Part shown: positions 26,561 to 39,132 of the stretch, one piece after another | Numbering within the stretch: position 1 is the first letter of the stretch | How the letters are laid out: every line of letters begins with the position of its first letter | From: Pyrus communis | Taxonomy: Eukaryota; Streptophyta; Magnoliopsida; Rosales; Rosaceae | Length of the DNA stretch: 64,000 nt | Direction of reading: 5' to 3' | Assembly: GCF_963583255.1 (NCBI RefSeq) | Contig: NC_084817.1 | Span: forward strand, 15,506,121 to 15,570,120 | Notes under the pieces: model-generated | What the model was told of the DNA's origin: nothing | What the model saw: the letters and a program-made list of their open reading frames with translations, nothing else | Database searches by the model: none | Program-made: the position numbers and the translations under genes

Positions 26561-29046
26561 TTAGTATAATCAACAAGGCAAGAATAAGTGTTCATAAATA
26601 AGTCGACCAAAGTTTGAAAGCAGTCAATAGACCTAGTCAGCAATTCCAAATACCATCTCATAACTAGTCCCTCCAAAGTGTATGGGAACATCTGGTAAAC
26701 AGGATTAGAATCACCGCAAAATGACTTGAACCTTGGTTAAGAGAATTTTTCTAGCCGAGGCATTCATTCGATTGTTGTTGAAAAATGTGTCCTGACTCGG
26801 ACCATCGACTTGCTTGGAGTGTAGAGCTGGATGAGACTTGCATGGTTATCTTTATTTGGAGAATATCACTATTCTTGGTTCCCACGAACCTTGGGTTTGT
26901 CGAACCTTAAACGGTAAGGATTTGCTACTACCTCGAGATGTTTTGAGGGGGATTTTGTGGATTTTGGGTTTCTTCCCCTATATCTGCGTCTAGATCCGTT
27001 TTTTATGAGTCGGATTTCTCCTAGGGCTTGCGGCGTTTGCTGATGCCTGAATGATTGGAGATGTTATGGGGTTGCCTTCTAGGGTTATGGTGCTTATAGT
27101 TCCAAATTCAAAGACAGGATTTTGGGTGGGAGGTGTTGTCTCTCTCTAAGTTCGACATTTTATCCAACAAATGTTGCGGAAGAGGAAACTCCATGTGTTT
27201 GATTTCCTCATAAATTCTGAAGATGCTCCAACCCCCAGGGTGATCTTGCTGAGTGTAACCAGTAAGGAATCTGAAATTGAACTTCTCTTTGAGCAGTTTC
27301 TCATGATCTTCCAGAAGCACAGACATCTCAGAGGAGTATCTGTCAGTAAGCTATTAAAGTTTCGTGATGCATTTGTTATCTTTACGGTCGCCCTGTTGGC
27401 GAAGATCCTCTACCTCATTTTGAAGAGTTTCCCACTTTCTAGCCCAAACATTCCACTCTGAAGCTAACACACGCTCTGCCTCATCAGCCTCAGCTCGTCT
27501 CTAACCTTCTCAAAACTTTCCTGGTAATCATTAGCCTTCACCTCTTTTATAGTAGTCAGGTCGATGTATCGAATTATCTCCACCTTATGAGCAAAATTCG
27601 AGGCTTGCTATCTAGCATATGCGCTCTTGAGTTCTTTCGATTGGGTTAGTAACCATTGTTTTGCCATTATTATTGCCACTATTTCAAAGCCCGTAATTCA
27701 TTCAATCTCCTAGATCTATCTTACTTGTCGAAACAAGGCGACCTCCGTCCACATGTTAGCCTAATATATGAGTTACATTAGGGGGAATTCATGAATATCA
27801 ACAAAGAGAAATGGAGGAAATTAAGTCAGGTACTTCATAACGACTCCCGTATCACCACATCATGACATCTTCAAGAGAAGTGCAAGACTGAAAACATGAT
27901 CATAGGGGAGGACAAGCTGTTCTTCAAACCTCGATGAGGCAGTTGACGAAAGACCATCATGGTAGGGCGGTTCATCTACAAACACTTGAACCAGAGGGAC
28001 AAAGGTTGACGCTGCGGCAATGGAGGGCACGGCGACTTCGTCTGGCACTGATGGAATGCTTCGTGGAAGAACCCAAGATGGAAAGTGGGATTCTAACCCT
28101 GGTCATCAGGGCAACACTGTAAGTAAATGCAGGGGTAGCAAAGATGGTGGCTCATCTGCTATGGATGCAGGGGTAAGTATATTAAAAGTTGGTAGCACTG
28201 AAACAGCTATGCCTCTTTTTCTTTGTAGATGGGTCTCTTTCTCTTCTCCAAGACCTTCAAAGTGGATGTCCTTCCATGAGTGAGAAGAAAAACTACCAGG
28301 ATATTTGCGCTTCTTTGGGACAGATGACATGGTTATTGTTGGTTTAAAGAAACAAGTCATTCTATGAACACTACGAGCAGTAACGCACTTTGACTTATAG
28401 GGAATCTTGAGCAGTGAAATGTATCTATATCTTTCCCACGGTTGTTGAAGCGCTTAACGAAAAATAGACATTTCCAATTGCAGTAAACGACCAAAATCTG
28501 CATTGGCCATCGAATTAAGTTTTGGACGGTATACACCAATCTTTGAAAACTGGGTCTATGGGAGGACGAAATCGGATCCAGAGTCCGCTAATATCTCTCT
28601 CCCAAGCTCCATCAACAAGTTTGTCTTTAAACCCATCTTTGTCTGGCCACAAAATAATAATGGTTATCCAAACTCGGTCTGATGTTGTACAACATCCTAA
28701 ACTCGGGGATATCCAACTTAGCCTCGAACCACTGATTCAGTAACTCGAAGCAAGTAAGAAGCCTGAAGGCAACACGGGAGAGGTTACAGATAGCTATATG
28801 ATAGCATATCAAAATGCCTTGCATTAAAACATAAAGAGGAAAACAAAGACCTAGGTCTAAGAACTAGGGGTAGATTTTAGTGCAAGGGCAACGAGGGTTA
28901 GACAATGGCGGTAGGTTGGTGTAGATATCATGGCCAGGTTCCCACTAGACGTTGCAGTCATCCAAGATATCACGGTGCTCTAAAACAAAAGACTTACCCT
29001 CTTCTCGATTACAAATTCTCGTCAGAGAAAGATTATAGGGGGAAAC
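26561..29046 (-). pseudogene. Decayed older retroelement, gag-like fragments
   Basis: Minus-strand pieces in different frames. Around 26590-26691: MFPYTLEGLVMRWYLELLTR, a Gypsy-gag-like block. Around 27108-27480: a charged coiled-coil-like segment. Around 28357-28540: a WKCLFFVKRFNNRG-like block as seen in plant gypsy-type gag proteins. The right end, 29046-28935, reads on from an ATG at 40672 once the Athila element is removed. Many stops and frameshifts; no intact gene. The exact family is uncertain. Confidence 0.5.
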
Positions 29047-30546
29047 TGATAGGATTTTTACCACCTGCATAAAAGGGTTAAAAACACCTAAAATACTTGC
29101 AAGAGAAACAAGGTTATTGTAGTATAATTGGCTCAAGCAAGGTCGTTCTCCACAAGGATTAATTTAAAGAGATCAAAGCAAAATCAATTCTCAACTAATT
29201 AATTAAAACAAAGTTTTTCTTTTGAAAGAGGTGATTTAATGACCTAAACTAAGAAAAACGAATTTAATTAAAAAGATTACTTAAAAACCACAACTTTAAA
29301 GAAAGATACGGGGAACAATTTTTAGGATTCAAAGATGAGAAAAGTACTAGGGTTCCGCCGTCACCCTAACAATCTTATGTAGCTTTTCTAAATTACTTAC
29401 GAACCATACATGTATGTTTTGAAAGTTAGGTTTTCCTAGAGTATATCCTACTTGGAACCTCCAACATAGAACGTATATCTAACATGCAACCCGTCCGTGG
29501 TGTTCAGATCGAATGTGAACATGCAAGACTCATTAAGTTTTATGAAAACCTTTTTTAAAAAAACATATAACCCTTAAAACGTGTCGTCCATCCTAAGAGG
29601 TTACACATATTAACCACAAGAAGCTTTAGTCAATTTTAGGGACAATCCTCCGCCAAAATTGCATCAAATAACTTTTCCAAATATCCTGATGGTCGCGAAT
29701 CACTAAGACAAATAGATAGTTTAAAGCACAGTGATTAACATTCCAAAACCTGCATGCATAAATTCATAAGCAAAATAAAAAGAGACTACATATTCTTGCT
29801 AAGGATCATGGCCTTGCCCTAGCAAAAAGAATTAGTTACGCATATTCATACTAAAAATCATAGTGTTTATTGAAATAGAAAAAGAATGAAAACACCTTGT
29901 AGAATAAAATCTGAAAATCTCTAAACTTTGCCCAAAATCTTCTCTCCAAAAGTTGCATAAAAGAAAAGCCTCCCAACAATGAGAACGGCCAAGCCCTTTT
30001 AATATCTCCCTCAAAGCTAAAACAAAAACCCTAACCCTAAAGTATTTTATTCCCACTAAGAAACTAAATAATAATAAAATAAAATAGAAAATAAATTCCT
30101 AATTAAACTAGGAAAAGCTGCACAGAAACTGTTCAGCCACGTTTTAGCCTCAAATCTCCTCCAAATCCGGCCCAAGATAGCTTGTTTTAAAGATAAGAAC
30201 ATTCTGAACACATCTCCAGAAGGCCACAAACTCATCCGAGGTCATCTTGGGCTCCAAAAATGCAATTCAAGCCCGAAACGTCACTATTCCAGCACTGCAC
30301 ATTGCTCCTTTATTTTATTGCCAGAAAATCATCGCTTGGATATTTTGACACAATCAAGCTAAGTGACTCACGAACGTCCTCCAATTGGAATTACTCCAAA
30401 ATTCGTCCATTTGACCATCTTTTGCTCCAGAGGAAGTCGAAAATCCTATATTGGAAATATAATTCAAAGTATCAAAATTCTTCCAAATTATTAACCAAAA
30501 TATACTAAGAATAGGGTTAAATATATAATATAAAATATACTCATCA
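29047..30546 (-). repeat. 3' LTR of Athila-like element
   Basis: 1500 bp, same length as and apparently identical to 39133-40632 (offset 10,086 throughout). Left flank is target duplication GAAAC. Confidence 0.95.
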
Positions 30547-30560
30547 AAATACCCCCAAAC
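30547..30560 (-). other. Polypurine tract of Athila-like element
   Basis: GTTTGGGGGTATTT on the minus strand lies directly upstream of the 3' LTR, where second-strand priming occurs. Confidence 0.8.
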
Positions 30561-33503
30561 TTAGCTTTTTGCTTGTCCTCAAGCAAAACAAAACTCGAAA
30601 ACAACAATAAACACTAACAAACTAGAACTTAACTAAAACTAACTGACAAAAATTTTCACCTTCAAAGTTGCAATCCATAGAACATGTTAAAAATCACAAC
30701 ATCTTTTCAAAAGTTCCAACCAATCCCACCACAGAGTCTAAGCCATTTAGAATCAATTAGAAAAGAATTCACGAACTTCCTTTGGTGTAAAGTGAATCAA
30801 CATAGCTAAGGAAACTCGACTAAAACCCGTACCTCTTGTCCTTCTTTATTTCACACATACTAACTTTAAATATAACTATTTTTCTTTTTCTTCTTGATCA
30901 TTTTTTTTTTTTTTTTTTTTTTTTTTTTAGTAACAGTAGTGGTCGTGCAATGCTGGTTCACTTAAGCTTTCGATCCAACCCATGTAGTGAGCTTTAGGTC
31001 AATGACTCCCAAACCACTAGGGCTTTAGGGCACTAGGTGTAGAACACCCCTAAGGACTTATTAACCCGAGCTGAAAAGGCTACGAAACCAACTAACCACC
31101 CTGCCCCATGCCAAAACTCTATTGTTTGACGCGAGAATCACTGCTGATTAGGCAGGACTGGCCCGGTTACTAGGCAAAGTCTCGGGTGAGACAATTATTA
31201 CTTTATAACACAAACTAACTTTACTTTATGTAGAACAAAAATTAAAAGTGAAACTTAGACTAAAAGTAAGTGTTTCAATCTCACTCCCCACAAACCATGT
31301 TGATGTGAATGTGCAAGTTGTCAAAGTATAATTCATGAATTAGTGTCTAAGCAACGATAAATAGAAAAGACTCTAATGTGGGATTAACCTTCACCATGTC
31401 CATTTGTTATAACATTTAAAATAATCTATGGATATTAACTTAAAAAGAATGAAAATTTTAACTTGACACAAAAATTAAAAACCTAAAATGTTATTTCCCA
31501 CCCCCAAACTTATTTCACACTTTGTCCTCAAGGTGTGGAAAATAAATAGAAGAAACAAGAACATAAACAAAACTACTAAATCCTAGAAAATGTAAAACAA
31601 AAATAAAAAAATAAAGAAAATACTCTAAACAAACAAAATAGGAAAGAGAAACAAGAAAATAAAATAAAACAAGAAAGAAAAGGAAAATAAATAAATAAAT
31701 AAATAAAAAATAAAATAAAAATGCAAGGACACACCTGGGCTTTGACAAACGTTGGGCCATGAGACACATGGCCAATTGATTACCATCGGGGATTTACCCC
31801 AGGCCGCAAAGCGAAGGTCCAAGAGAACATTGGATTCCCCATAAGATGGTTTTAATGGCATGCCCGGCATGATAATTGGAAAATGGCGTGTGCAGGTTTC
31901 CATGTCTCAACCCCGAGGACGAAAAGTCATGATCAGTCTTCAATCTCTGTCAGTCAGAGCCAACGGCTCTCTACCTCTCCATTTGAAAACCACCCTCCTC
32001 AGAAAGGCATGGAACACACATGATTTAGACAGATGGCACACATCCGTGCAATGAACTTCTTTGGATTCCCATTACAAATGCATCTCATCCGCCCATTTTT
32101 ATTTCAGATTATTTTGTGAGAAATCCTAGGCCTCTCTCTCAAGTCTCAACCCAAACACACCTCCATATCAGAAATAGCTCTCCCATTTTTCTTTCATTTT
32201 CTCACAAAAAACGCAAAGAGTCTTCTGTCTCTTTAGAAAATCAGCCCCATCATCTTTCTCAGCACGGTCACACCAGCGCTCATTATTACAACCCTTACAT
32301 CTCACAGCAGCTTCTTGATCCTCTCTAAGTGCTGCTTCCGTAGCTTTCCATAACCCAGCAACAGACACTCCTCCGTGAGTACCCATCCATGGTGGAGTAA
32401 GCATGAAAACCGAGATGAATGAAAGTAAATCCCTCCTCCATGTGTGTCTGTATTTATATTTTTTCCTTTTCAGATTTATGTGGTAAACTAACACGTGCAT
32501 GTGGTTTCATCTGTGTGAAAACCCCTAATTTCTGCAAATCCGAGACAAACACCACAAGAAATAATACTCAAATCCAGGGTAGAGCCGAGATGCAAAAACA
32601 ACCCTTCAGCTGCCGATCCAGTGGTCCCAGAAGTAAAAAATAAACAGCAAAGGCTTCGGCCGCAGCAAATGAGGAAGGTAAAAGTAAGATTAATTCCAGA
32701 CTTTGGTTGGGTCCTGATCTGCATAGATGTTCGTTTTATGTCCTGCATGTACTCATATTAGTGCGCTGTGTGTAGGGATATGCGGATCCATGATAGAGCC
32801 GAGGGAAAAGGGAAGTAAACACATAAACTCGCTGGACAAAACAGGAAAGGCCCTCAGGACCCAGATCTGTGCATCTGGTAGGTAAAATTCGACTCCCTGC
32901 AAGTTTAGTTGGTGTAGATCTGGTAATAATAGCTGTACTCAGTTCTGTGGTGTATGGATATGTGATTCCACTATGCTTCTCTCATCCATGCATCGCAAAA
33001 CTGAGCTGCAGAAAAGTAACTGCTCAAAAATATGTTTCTGCACTGGATCTGCAACAATCACCCCCAAACTTGCCTCTGTGAATGACTTCATGCTGATTGC
33101 TTTAAATTTCCAGCATAGTGTAGATGTGGTGATGTTAATGTAGATTTGCTGCTGGGTGCATGATTCAGTATATGATGCTCTTTATTTTCCATGCGCTGCA
33201 ACATGCAATTAACCAATATGTGTTAAAAAAAATGAAACTAACTGGGTAAATAAATAAAGCATTTTTTTGGAATTTTTTTTTTTTAAATTTAAAAAAAAAA
33301 ATTTGTTTTCTGAATTTTTTTAATTTGTTTTTATTATTTTTTTTAAAAAAAATAAAACTTAGGTATGTAAATGTATCTAGAAATTTCACTAATAAATAAA
33401 AAAAACGAAAAGTAAAGTAAGGAAAAAGTTTAGAAAATTTGGGTTGCCTCCCAATAAGCGCTTTATTTAATGTCTGTAGCTAGACTGAACAGAAGCCTGG
33501 TGA
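30561..33503 (-). other. Athila 3' internal region without a recognisable gene
   Basis: About 2.9 kb between the end of gag-pol and the polypurine tract. Athila elements often carry an env-like frame here, but only short low-complexity frames exist. It contains a T30 run at about 30900-30929, an (AAAT)n tract near 31688-31710 and long A/T-rich runs at 33230-33360. A GC-richer block at about 31700-33080 is not recognisable. Confidence 0.6.
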
Positions 33504-36500
33504 TTAACTTGCTGGATCCTTCAGAGTCATAGACTCGGCTGCACTGTCAAAGGGTGACTCTAAGTATGGTTTCAGCCTGTGACTATTCACCTTGAATGTG
33601 TTGCCATTAATCTCGCTTGTAATATCAACTGCTCCATGAGGATAAACCTTAGTAACCAAGTAGGGTCCATTCCATCGAGATTTCAATTTCCCTGGAAATA
33701 ACTTTAATCTAGAACTAAATAACAACACTTTCTGCCCTGGCTGGAAATCTGTCCTGAGAATGTGTTTATCATGGAAGGCCTTTGTTTTGTCTTTGTATAT
33801 GCGTGCATTTTCATAAGCCTCCTGGCGAATTTCATCAAGCTCATTGAGCTGCAGCTTACGTTTTTCCCCTGCTGAATCGTAAGCAAAGTTTAACTCCTTG
33901 ATAGCCCAAAATGCTTTATGCTCTAGCTCCATAGGTAAATGACAAGCCTTGCCATACACAAGCCGAAATGGGGACATCCCAATGGGTGTTTTAAATGCTG
34001 TTCTGTATGCCCACAATGCATCATTTAATTTCAAACTCCAGTCTTTACGAGTGGAGCCAACTGTTTTCTCCAAAATACGTTTTATGTCCCTGTTTGAAAC
34101 CTCAACCTGCCCTGATGTTTGTGGATGGTAAGGAGTGGCAACACGATGAGTTATCCCATATTTTGCAAGTAATGCAGCAAACTGTTTATTAATGAAATGC
34201 TTACCCCCATCACTAAGTATAACTCGCGGGATGCCAAACCGTGGAAATATGACTCCTTGGAGGAATTTCAGAACCACTGATCCTTGATTAGTTGGTGCTG
34301 CAATTGCCTCGACCCACTTAGAAACATACTCAACCCCTACCAAAATATATTGATTGCCATGTGAAGATGGGAATGGTCCCATAAAATCAATACCCCAAAC
34401 ATCGAATAATTCAACAACCAAAATACCATGTTGTGGCATCTCATTCCGTTTGGACTGATTTCCCACTCTCTGACAACGATCACAAGATTTACACCAATTA
34501 TGAGCATCCTTGAAAAGAGAAGGCCAAAACAGCCCACTTTGTAGAATTTTAGCTGCTGTCCTTGTAGGCCCAAAATGGCCACCACAAGCATAATGATGTG
34601 CAAACTTTAAAACACTGTCTTGTTCCTCTTCTGGAATACATCTGCGAATAATCTGATCTGGACAGTATTTGTACAGATACGGCTCATCCCAAAAATAAAA
34701 TTTTGCATCTGCCAAAAATTTCTTTTTCTGCTGATAACTTAAATCTGGATGAATAACTCCCCTGGCCAAATAATTAACCAAATCTGCAAACCATGGTGTT
34801 TTGTGCTGGACAGCCAACAATTGTTCATCAGGAAAATTTTCATTGAGAGGCAATGTGTCTTCTTCTGCAGTAGCAGAATTTATTAATCTTGATAAATGAT
34901 CAGCCACCACATTTTCACTGCCCTTTTTGTCTCTAATTTCCAAATCAAACTCTTGAAGTAAAAGAATCCACCGAATAAGTCGAGGTTTAGCATCCTTTTT
35001 AGATAATAAATACTTCAAAGCAGCATGATCTGTGTAGACAATTACTTTAGCCCCAATTAAATAAGAACGAAATTTCTCTAATGCAAAAACAACTGCCAAC
35101 AATTCTTTCTCAGTGGTTGCATAATTCAGCTGTGCATCATTGAGAGTTCTGCTAGCATAATAAATGACTTGAGGAATCTTGTCTTTTCCCTGTCCAAGAA
35201 CTGCCCCAACTGCATAATCTGATGCATCACACATTAGTTCAAAAGGTAAGTTCCAGTCCGGAGCTGCAATAATCGGTGCTGAAGTTAAGAGTGTTTTCAA
35301 CTTGTTGAAAGCCTCCAAGCATGCATTATCAAAAACAAACTGTGCATCCTTAGCCAATAAGTTACACAAAGGTCGGCTAATCTTGGAGAAATCTTTGATA
35401 AACCGTCTGTAAAACCCAGCATGTCCAGGAAACGAACGAATGCTCTTCACAGTAGTAGGAGAGGGCAACTTAGCAATAACATCAATCTTAGCTTTATCAA
35501 CCTCAATACCCTTGCTAGATACTAAGTGCCCTAAAACAATTCCTTGTTTAACCATAAAATGACACTTCTCCCAGTTCAATACAAGATTAGTTTCTTTGCA
35601 ACGCTCAAGAACCAAAGATAAATTTTGTAAACAATGATCAAACGAATCACCAAAAACAGAAAAATCATCCATAAATACTTCAACAACTCGTTCAACCAAA
35701 CCTGAGAATATGCTCATCATGCATCGTTGGAATGTGGCAGATGCATTGCATAATCCGAAAGGCATTCTTCTGTAAGCAAATGTACCAAAAAGGCAGGTGA
35801 ATGTGGTCTTTTCCTGATCCTCTGGTGCAACTGGAATTTGATTGTAGCCTGAATACCCATCTAAAAAACAATAGAAAGCCCGACCAGCCAATCTTTCCAA
35901 CATTTGATCAGTAAAGGGTAGCGGAAAGTGATCCTTTCTAGTACCTGTATTGATCTTCCTGTAATCAACGCACATTCGCCACCCAGTAGTTAAACGTTTA
36001 GGCACAAGCTCGTTATTGTCATTTGTCACAACTGTAATTCCAGTGCGTTTAGGTACCACTTGAGTAGGACTTACCCATTTACTATCTGAAATTGGATAAA
36101 TCATTCCAGCATCTAAAAGCTTCATAACCTCATTTCGAACAACTTCCTTCATGATCGGATTCAATCGGCGTTGAGCATCAATGGTGGGTTTGACACCCTC
36201 CTCCATCAAAATTCTGTGCATACAGAGTGTTGGGCTGATCCCCTTAATATCTGCAATTGTCCACCCAATGGCATCTTGAAAATTTCTCAAAATACGCAGC
36301 AATTTGTCTTCCTCAATTGGAGATAAATCTGCAGAAACAATAACTGGTAGTGAAGAATTAGCACCCAAATAAGCATATTTTAAGTGTGCTGGTAATGGCT
36401 TCAATTCCGGCTTAGGTGGTTGTATTTTTGAAGGCTGTAATGGCGTTTTTGGTTCTCCCAAACTCTCAAAAACGTGCCTCCACTTTGGCTGGTGTAAAGG

Positions 36501-38996
36501 GACACTTTCCAAAGCTGTAACATACTCAAAAGCTTCTTCATCTTCAGTTTTGGCGTCTTCAAAACCATGTAAAACTTTTAACAGTGGATCTGCTGTCAAA
36601 CTGGGCATAATATCTGCATGCATGATGCCTTCTAACACGTCAACTCTCATACAGTCTTGCATATCACTAGGCCTCTTAGTTGCTTCAAATAAATTAAACA
36701 CAACAGATTGTTCTTGTACTCTAAGCGTCAATGTGCCAGCTTCCACATCTATCAAAGTTCTAGCAGTTGCCATGAATGGCCGCCCCAGAATAATTGGTGT
36801 TTGCATATCTTCATCCATATCCAAAACCACAAAATCTGCTGGAAGGTAGAGATTATCCACTTTAATAATAAGATCTTCAATAATACCCCTAGGATAAGCA
36901 ACCGAACGATCTGCTAACTGTAAAATAACAGATGTTGGTTTGATTTCTCCTTGTCCCAGTCGCTGAAAAACAGAGAAAGGCATTAAATTAATACTTGCAC
37001 CCAAATCAATTAAAGCACGTTTAAACTCAGAATTTCCAATTGTGCATGAAATTGTAAAACTCCCTGGATCTTTTTTCTTTGGTGGTAGCTTTTGTAATAG
37101 AACTGCACTGCACTGCTCTATGAGAATCACTTTTTCGAAGTCCACAAGCTTCTTTTTATTTGTGCACACATCTTTCAAAAACTTGGCATATGAGGGAATG
37201 TTCTTGATTGCATCAATTAATGGAAGATTAATCTGAACTTTAGCCAATGTCTTCATGAAATCTGTTAATTGTTGATCTTTTGCATGTGGCTTCAATCTTT
37301 CGGGATATGGCATAGGTGGAACATAAACACGTTTTGACTTTTCTGCATTTTCTGCAGTAGGCACTGCAGTATTTTTGGATCTGTCCAGTGGTTGGGCAGA
37401 TTCTGCAGAACTTTCAGAACCTGTTTGTGGCTGCACAGGTGCTACCCGTGAAGCTCCAGCACTGGTTTCTTTATTTTCTGCATCACGGTTGTCATAACTT
37501 TTGCCACAACGCAATATTCTAACAGCATTACAATCTGCATTTCCACGTGGATTTGGGATAGTTTGGCTGGGAAATTTTCCTGGTTCTCTGCCCGAAAACT
37601 GGAGTGAAAGCTGCCCCATTTGCTGCTGTAGATCTTTCATTGTTGCTTGTATGTTCTGAATGTTTTGGTTGGTTTTTTGAATTTCTTGTTTTGTTGCATC
37701 AAAACTTGCCTTAGTATGATCTGCCAATTTTTCAATTGCGACTTCCCAAGAAGGTTTAGCTTGAGCATCAGGTTGTTGTATTTGTTGTTGAAACTGTGGT
37801 TTAACCTGTTGATCTCTATTCCACTTGAAATTTGGGTGATCTCTCCACCCGGGGTTGTAAAAATTTGAGTACGGATCATTTCTAGGCCTTTGATAATTAT
37901 TGAATGCGTTAATCTGCTCTGTAACATGCTCCGGGTATGCGTCCCTATGTGGGCAACCCATAAAATCATGTGTTGTAATGCCACAAATGGTACAGACGGC
38001 TGTAGTAGGTTGCTGGACAGCAACCTGCTGCATAGGTGCTGCCATTCTTTGTAAAAGCATGTCAAATTTTGCATCAAAATTTTCTAACTTCTTCTCCATC
38101 TTTTCTATTTGTGCAGATACATGAGGTGAACCACTAGACATCTCAAAAACACCCCTGGTCTGAGGTATATCAATTGCCCATTGTTGAGATTCTGTCGCCA
38201 TGTTCTCAAACAATTGATACGCTTGCAGTGCATTTTTGTCTGAATACGTTCCTCCACAAGAAGCATTAACAAGAGTCTTAGTAGTCAAATTCAGCCCTCT
38301 GTAAAATAAATTCATTTGAGTGTCACCATTAATGCCTGAATGTGGACATTTCCTGAGTAGATCCTTGTAACGTTCCCATGCTTCATGAATTGCTTCATTA
38401 GGTTTCTGAGCAAATGTTAAAATTTGAGTACTCATATCAAGTGTTTTTGAAGCTGGGTAGTATTTGCTTAAAAATGCAGCACTAAGTTGGTTCCACGAAG
38501 TAATGCTTCCAGATGGAAGTGTGAGTAACCATCTCCTTGCACCATCCTTCAAAGTGTACGGAAAAATTCTGAGTTTGATAGATTCTGCTGAAAATCCTCT
38601 CACCAAAATGTTTTTGCATCCCATTAGAAATTCAGTTAGATGCATGTTAGGATCATCTGTTGATAAACCATGAAATGAAGGTAGAATCTCCAACATATGA
38701 TGTCGTATCTCAAACGTAGACCCATCTTCAACTTCAGGATAGGTAATGCAGCTTGGCATCTCTGTGGCATGAGCAGCCAGAGATTCCCTCAATGGTTGTC
38801 CCGCTGTTGGTAGAACAAATGCCATAGCTTCCTCGCTGTCCAAAACCCCAGTAAACCGATTATGCAAAATTGTTCCTTGCAGTGAAGGTTCACACTGTAG
38901 ATTCTGCTTTCTAAGTCTCTGTCTGGCAGTACGATCAGGTTCTGGATCAAAATCTGCAATTTGCTGTTTGTGTGATCTGGTACAGACCATGCACAA
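33504..38996 (-). CDS. Athila-like gag-pol polyprotein, intact (1830 aa)
   Basis: One open frame. Approximate residues: gag 110-235 ([36 protein letters not shown]); CCHC knuckle [14 protein letters not shown] at about 334-348; aspartic protease [14 protein letters not shown] at about 660; reverse transcriptase with [20 protein letters not shown] and the catalytic FMDDF at about 1105; RNase H ([14 protein letters not shown] at about 1255, [10 protein letters not shown]); integrase zinc finger HHYACGGHF...CKSCDRC at about 1466-1505; and the integrase catalytic core [18 protein letters not shown] and [12 protein letters not shown] at about 1530-1635. All expected catalytic residues are visible and there is no stop or frameshift, so the element may still be able to move. 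FMDD replaces the more common Y-x-D-D, as is usual in this lineage. Start chosen as the first ATG of the frame; later ATGs are possible. Confidence 0.95.
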   Translation of the reverse strand: MCMVCTRSHKQQIADFDPEPDRTARQRLRKQNLQCEPSLQGTILHNRFTGVLDSEEAMAFVLPTAGQPLRESLAAHATEMPSCITYPEVEDGSTFEIRHHMLEILPSFHGLSTDDPNMHLTEFLMGCKNILVRGFSAESIKLRIFPYTLKDGARRWLLTLPSGSITSWNQLSAAFLSKYYPASKTLDMSTQILTFAQKPNEAIHEAWERYKDLLRKCPHSGINGDTQMNLFYRGLNLTTKTLVNASCGGTYSDKNALQAYQLFENMATESQQWAIDIPQTRGVFEMSSGSPHVSAQIEKMEKKLENFDAKFDMLLQRMAAPMQQVAVQQPTTAVCTICGITTHDFMGCPHRDAYPEHVTEQINAFNNYQRPRNDPYSNFYNPGWRDHPNFKWNRDQQVKPQFQQQIQQPDAQAKPSWEVAIEKLADHTKASFDATKQEIQKTNQNIQNIQATMKDLQQQMGQLSLQFSGREPGKFPSQTIPNPRGNADCNAVRILRCGKSYDNRDAENKETSAGASRVAPVQPQTGSESSAESAQPLDRSKNTAVPTAENAEKSKRVYVPPMPYPERLKPHAKDQQLTDFMKTLAKVQINLPLIDAIKNIPSYAKFLKDVCTNKKKLVDFEKVILIEQCSAVLLQKLPPKKKDPGSFTISCTIGNSEFKRALIDLGASINLMPFSVFQRLGQGEIKPTSVILQLADRSVAYPRGIIEDLIIKVDNLYLPADFVVLDMDEDMQTPIILGRPFMATARTLIDVEAGTLTLRVQEQSVVFNLFEATKRPSDMQDCMRVDVLEGIMHADIMPSLTADPLLKVLHGFEDAKTEDEEAFEYVTALESVPLHQPKWRHVFESLGEPKTPLQPSKIQPPKPELKPLPAHLKYAYLGANSSLPVIVSADLSPIEEDKLLRILRNFQDAIGWTIADIKGISPTLCMHRILMEEGVKPTIDAQRRLNPIMKEVVRNEVMKLLDAGMIYPISDSKWVSPTQVVPKRTGITVVTNDNNELVPKRLTTGWRMCVDYRKINTGTRKDHFPLPFTDQMLERLAGRAFYCFLDGYSGYNQIPVAPEDQEKTTFTCLFGTFAYRRMPFGLCNASATFQRCMMSIFSGLVERVVEVFMDDFSVFGDSFDHCLQNLSLVLERCKETNLVLNWEKCHFMVKQGIVLGHLVSSKGIEVDKAKIDVIAKLPSPTTVKSIRSFPGHAGFYRRFIKDFSKISRPLCNLLAKDAQFVFDNACLEAFNKLKTLLTSAPIIAAPDWNLPFELMCDASDYAVGAVLGQGKDKIPQVIYYASRTLNDAQLNYATTEKELLAVVFALEKFRSYLIGAKVIVYTDHAALKYLLSKKDAKPRLIRWILLLQEFDLEIRDKKGSENVVADHLSRLINSATAEEDTLPLNENFPDEQLLAVQHKTPWFADLVNYLARGVIHPDLSYQQKKKFLADAKFYFWDEPYLYKYCPDQIIRRCIPEEEQDSVLKFAHHYACGGHFGPTRTAAKILQSGLFWPSLFKDAHNWCKSCDRCQRVGNQSKRNEMPQHGILVVELFDVWGIDFMGPFPSSHGNQYILVGVEYVSKWVEAIAAPTNQGSVVLKFLQGVIFPRFGIPRVILSDGGKHFINKQFAALLAKYGITHRVATPYHPQTSGQVEVSNRDIKRILEKTVGSTRKDWSLKLNDALWAYRTAFKTPIGMSPFRLVYGKACHLPMELEHKAFWAIKELNFAYDSAGEKRKLQLNELDEIRQEAYENARIYKDKTKAFHDKHILRTDFQPGQKVLLFSSRLKLFPGKLKSRWNGPYLVTKVYPHGAVDITSEINGNTFKVNSHRLKPYLESPFDSAAESMTLKDPAS

Positions 38997-39108
38997 TCTG
39001 CAGAGAATAAAAATAAAAAAAATGAAAATTAAATTTTTTTTTTTTTTTTAATTATATACGGGAATAATTAATTGAGAATATGATAGACAAAAATCTATTT
39101 AAAATCAA

Positions 39109-39126
39109 TCCCCGGCAGCGGCGCCA
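39109..39126 (-). other. Primer-binding site, tRNA-Asp type
   Basis: TGGCGCCGCTGCCGGGGA on the minus strand, 6 bp inside the 5' LTR. It matches the complement of the plant tRNA-Asp 3' end except for one base, as in Athila elements. Confidence 0.85.
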
Positions 39127-39132
39127 ATTTCT

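Noticed and set aside
30561..33503. Env-like gene downstream of Athila pol
   Set aside because: No frame longer than about 110 codons and no signal peptide or membrane-anchor arrangement could be supported.
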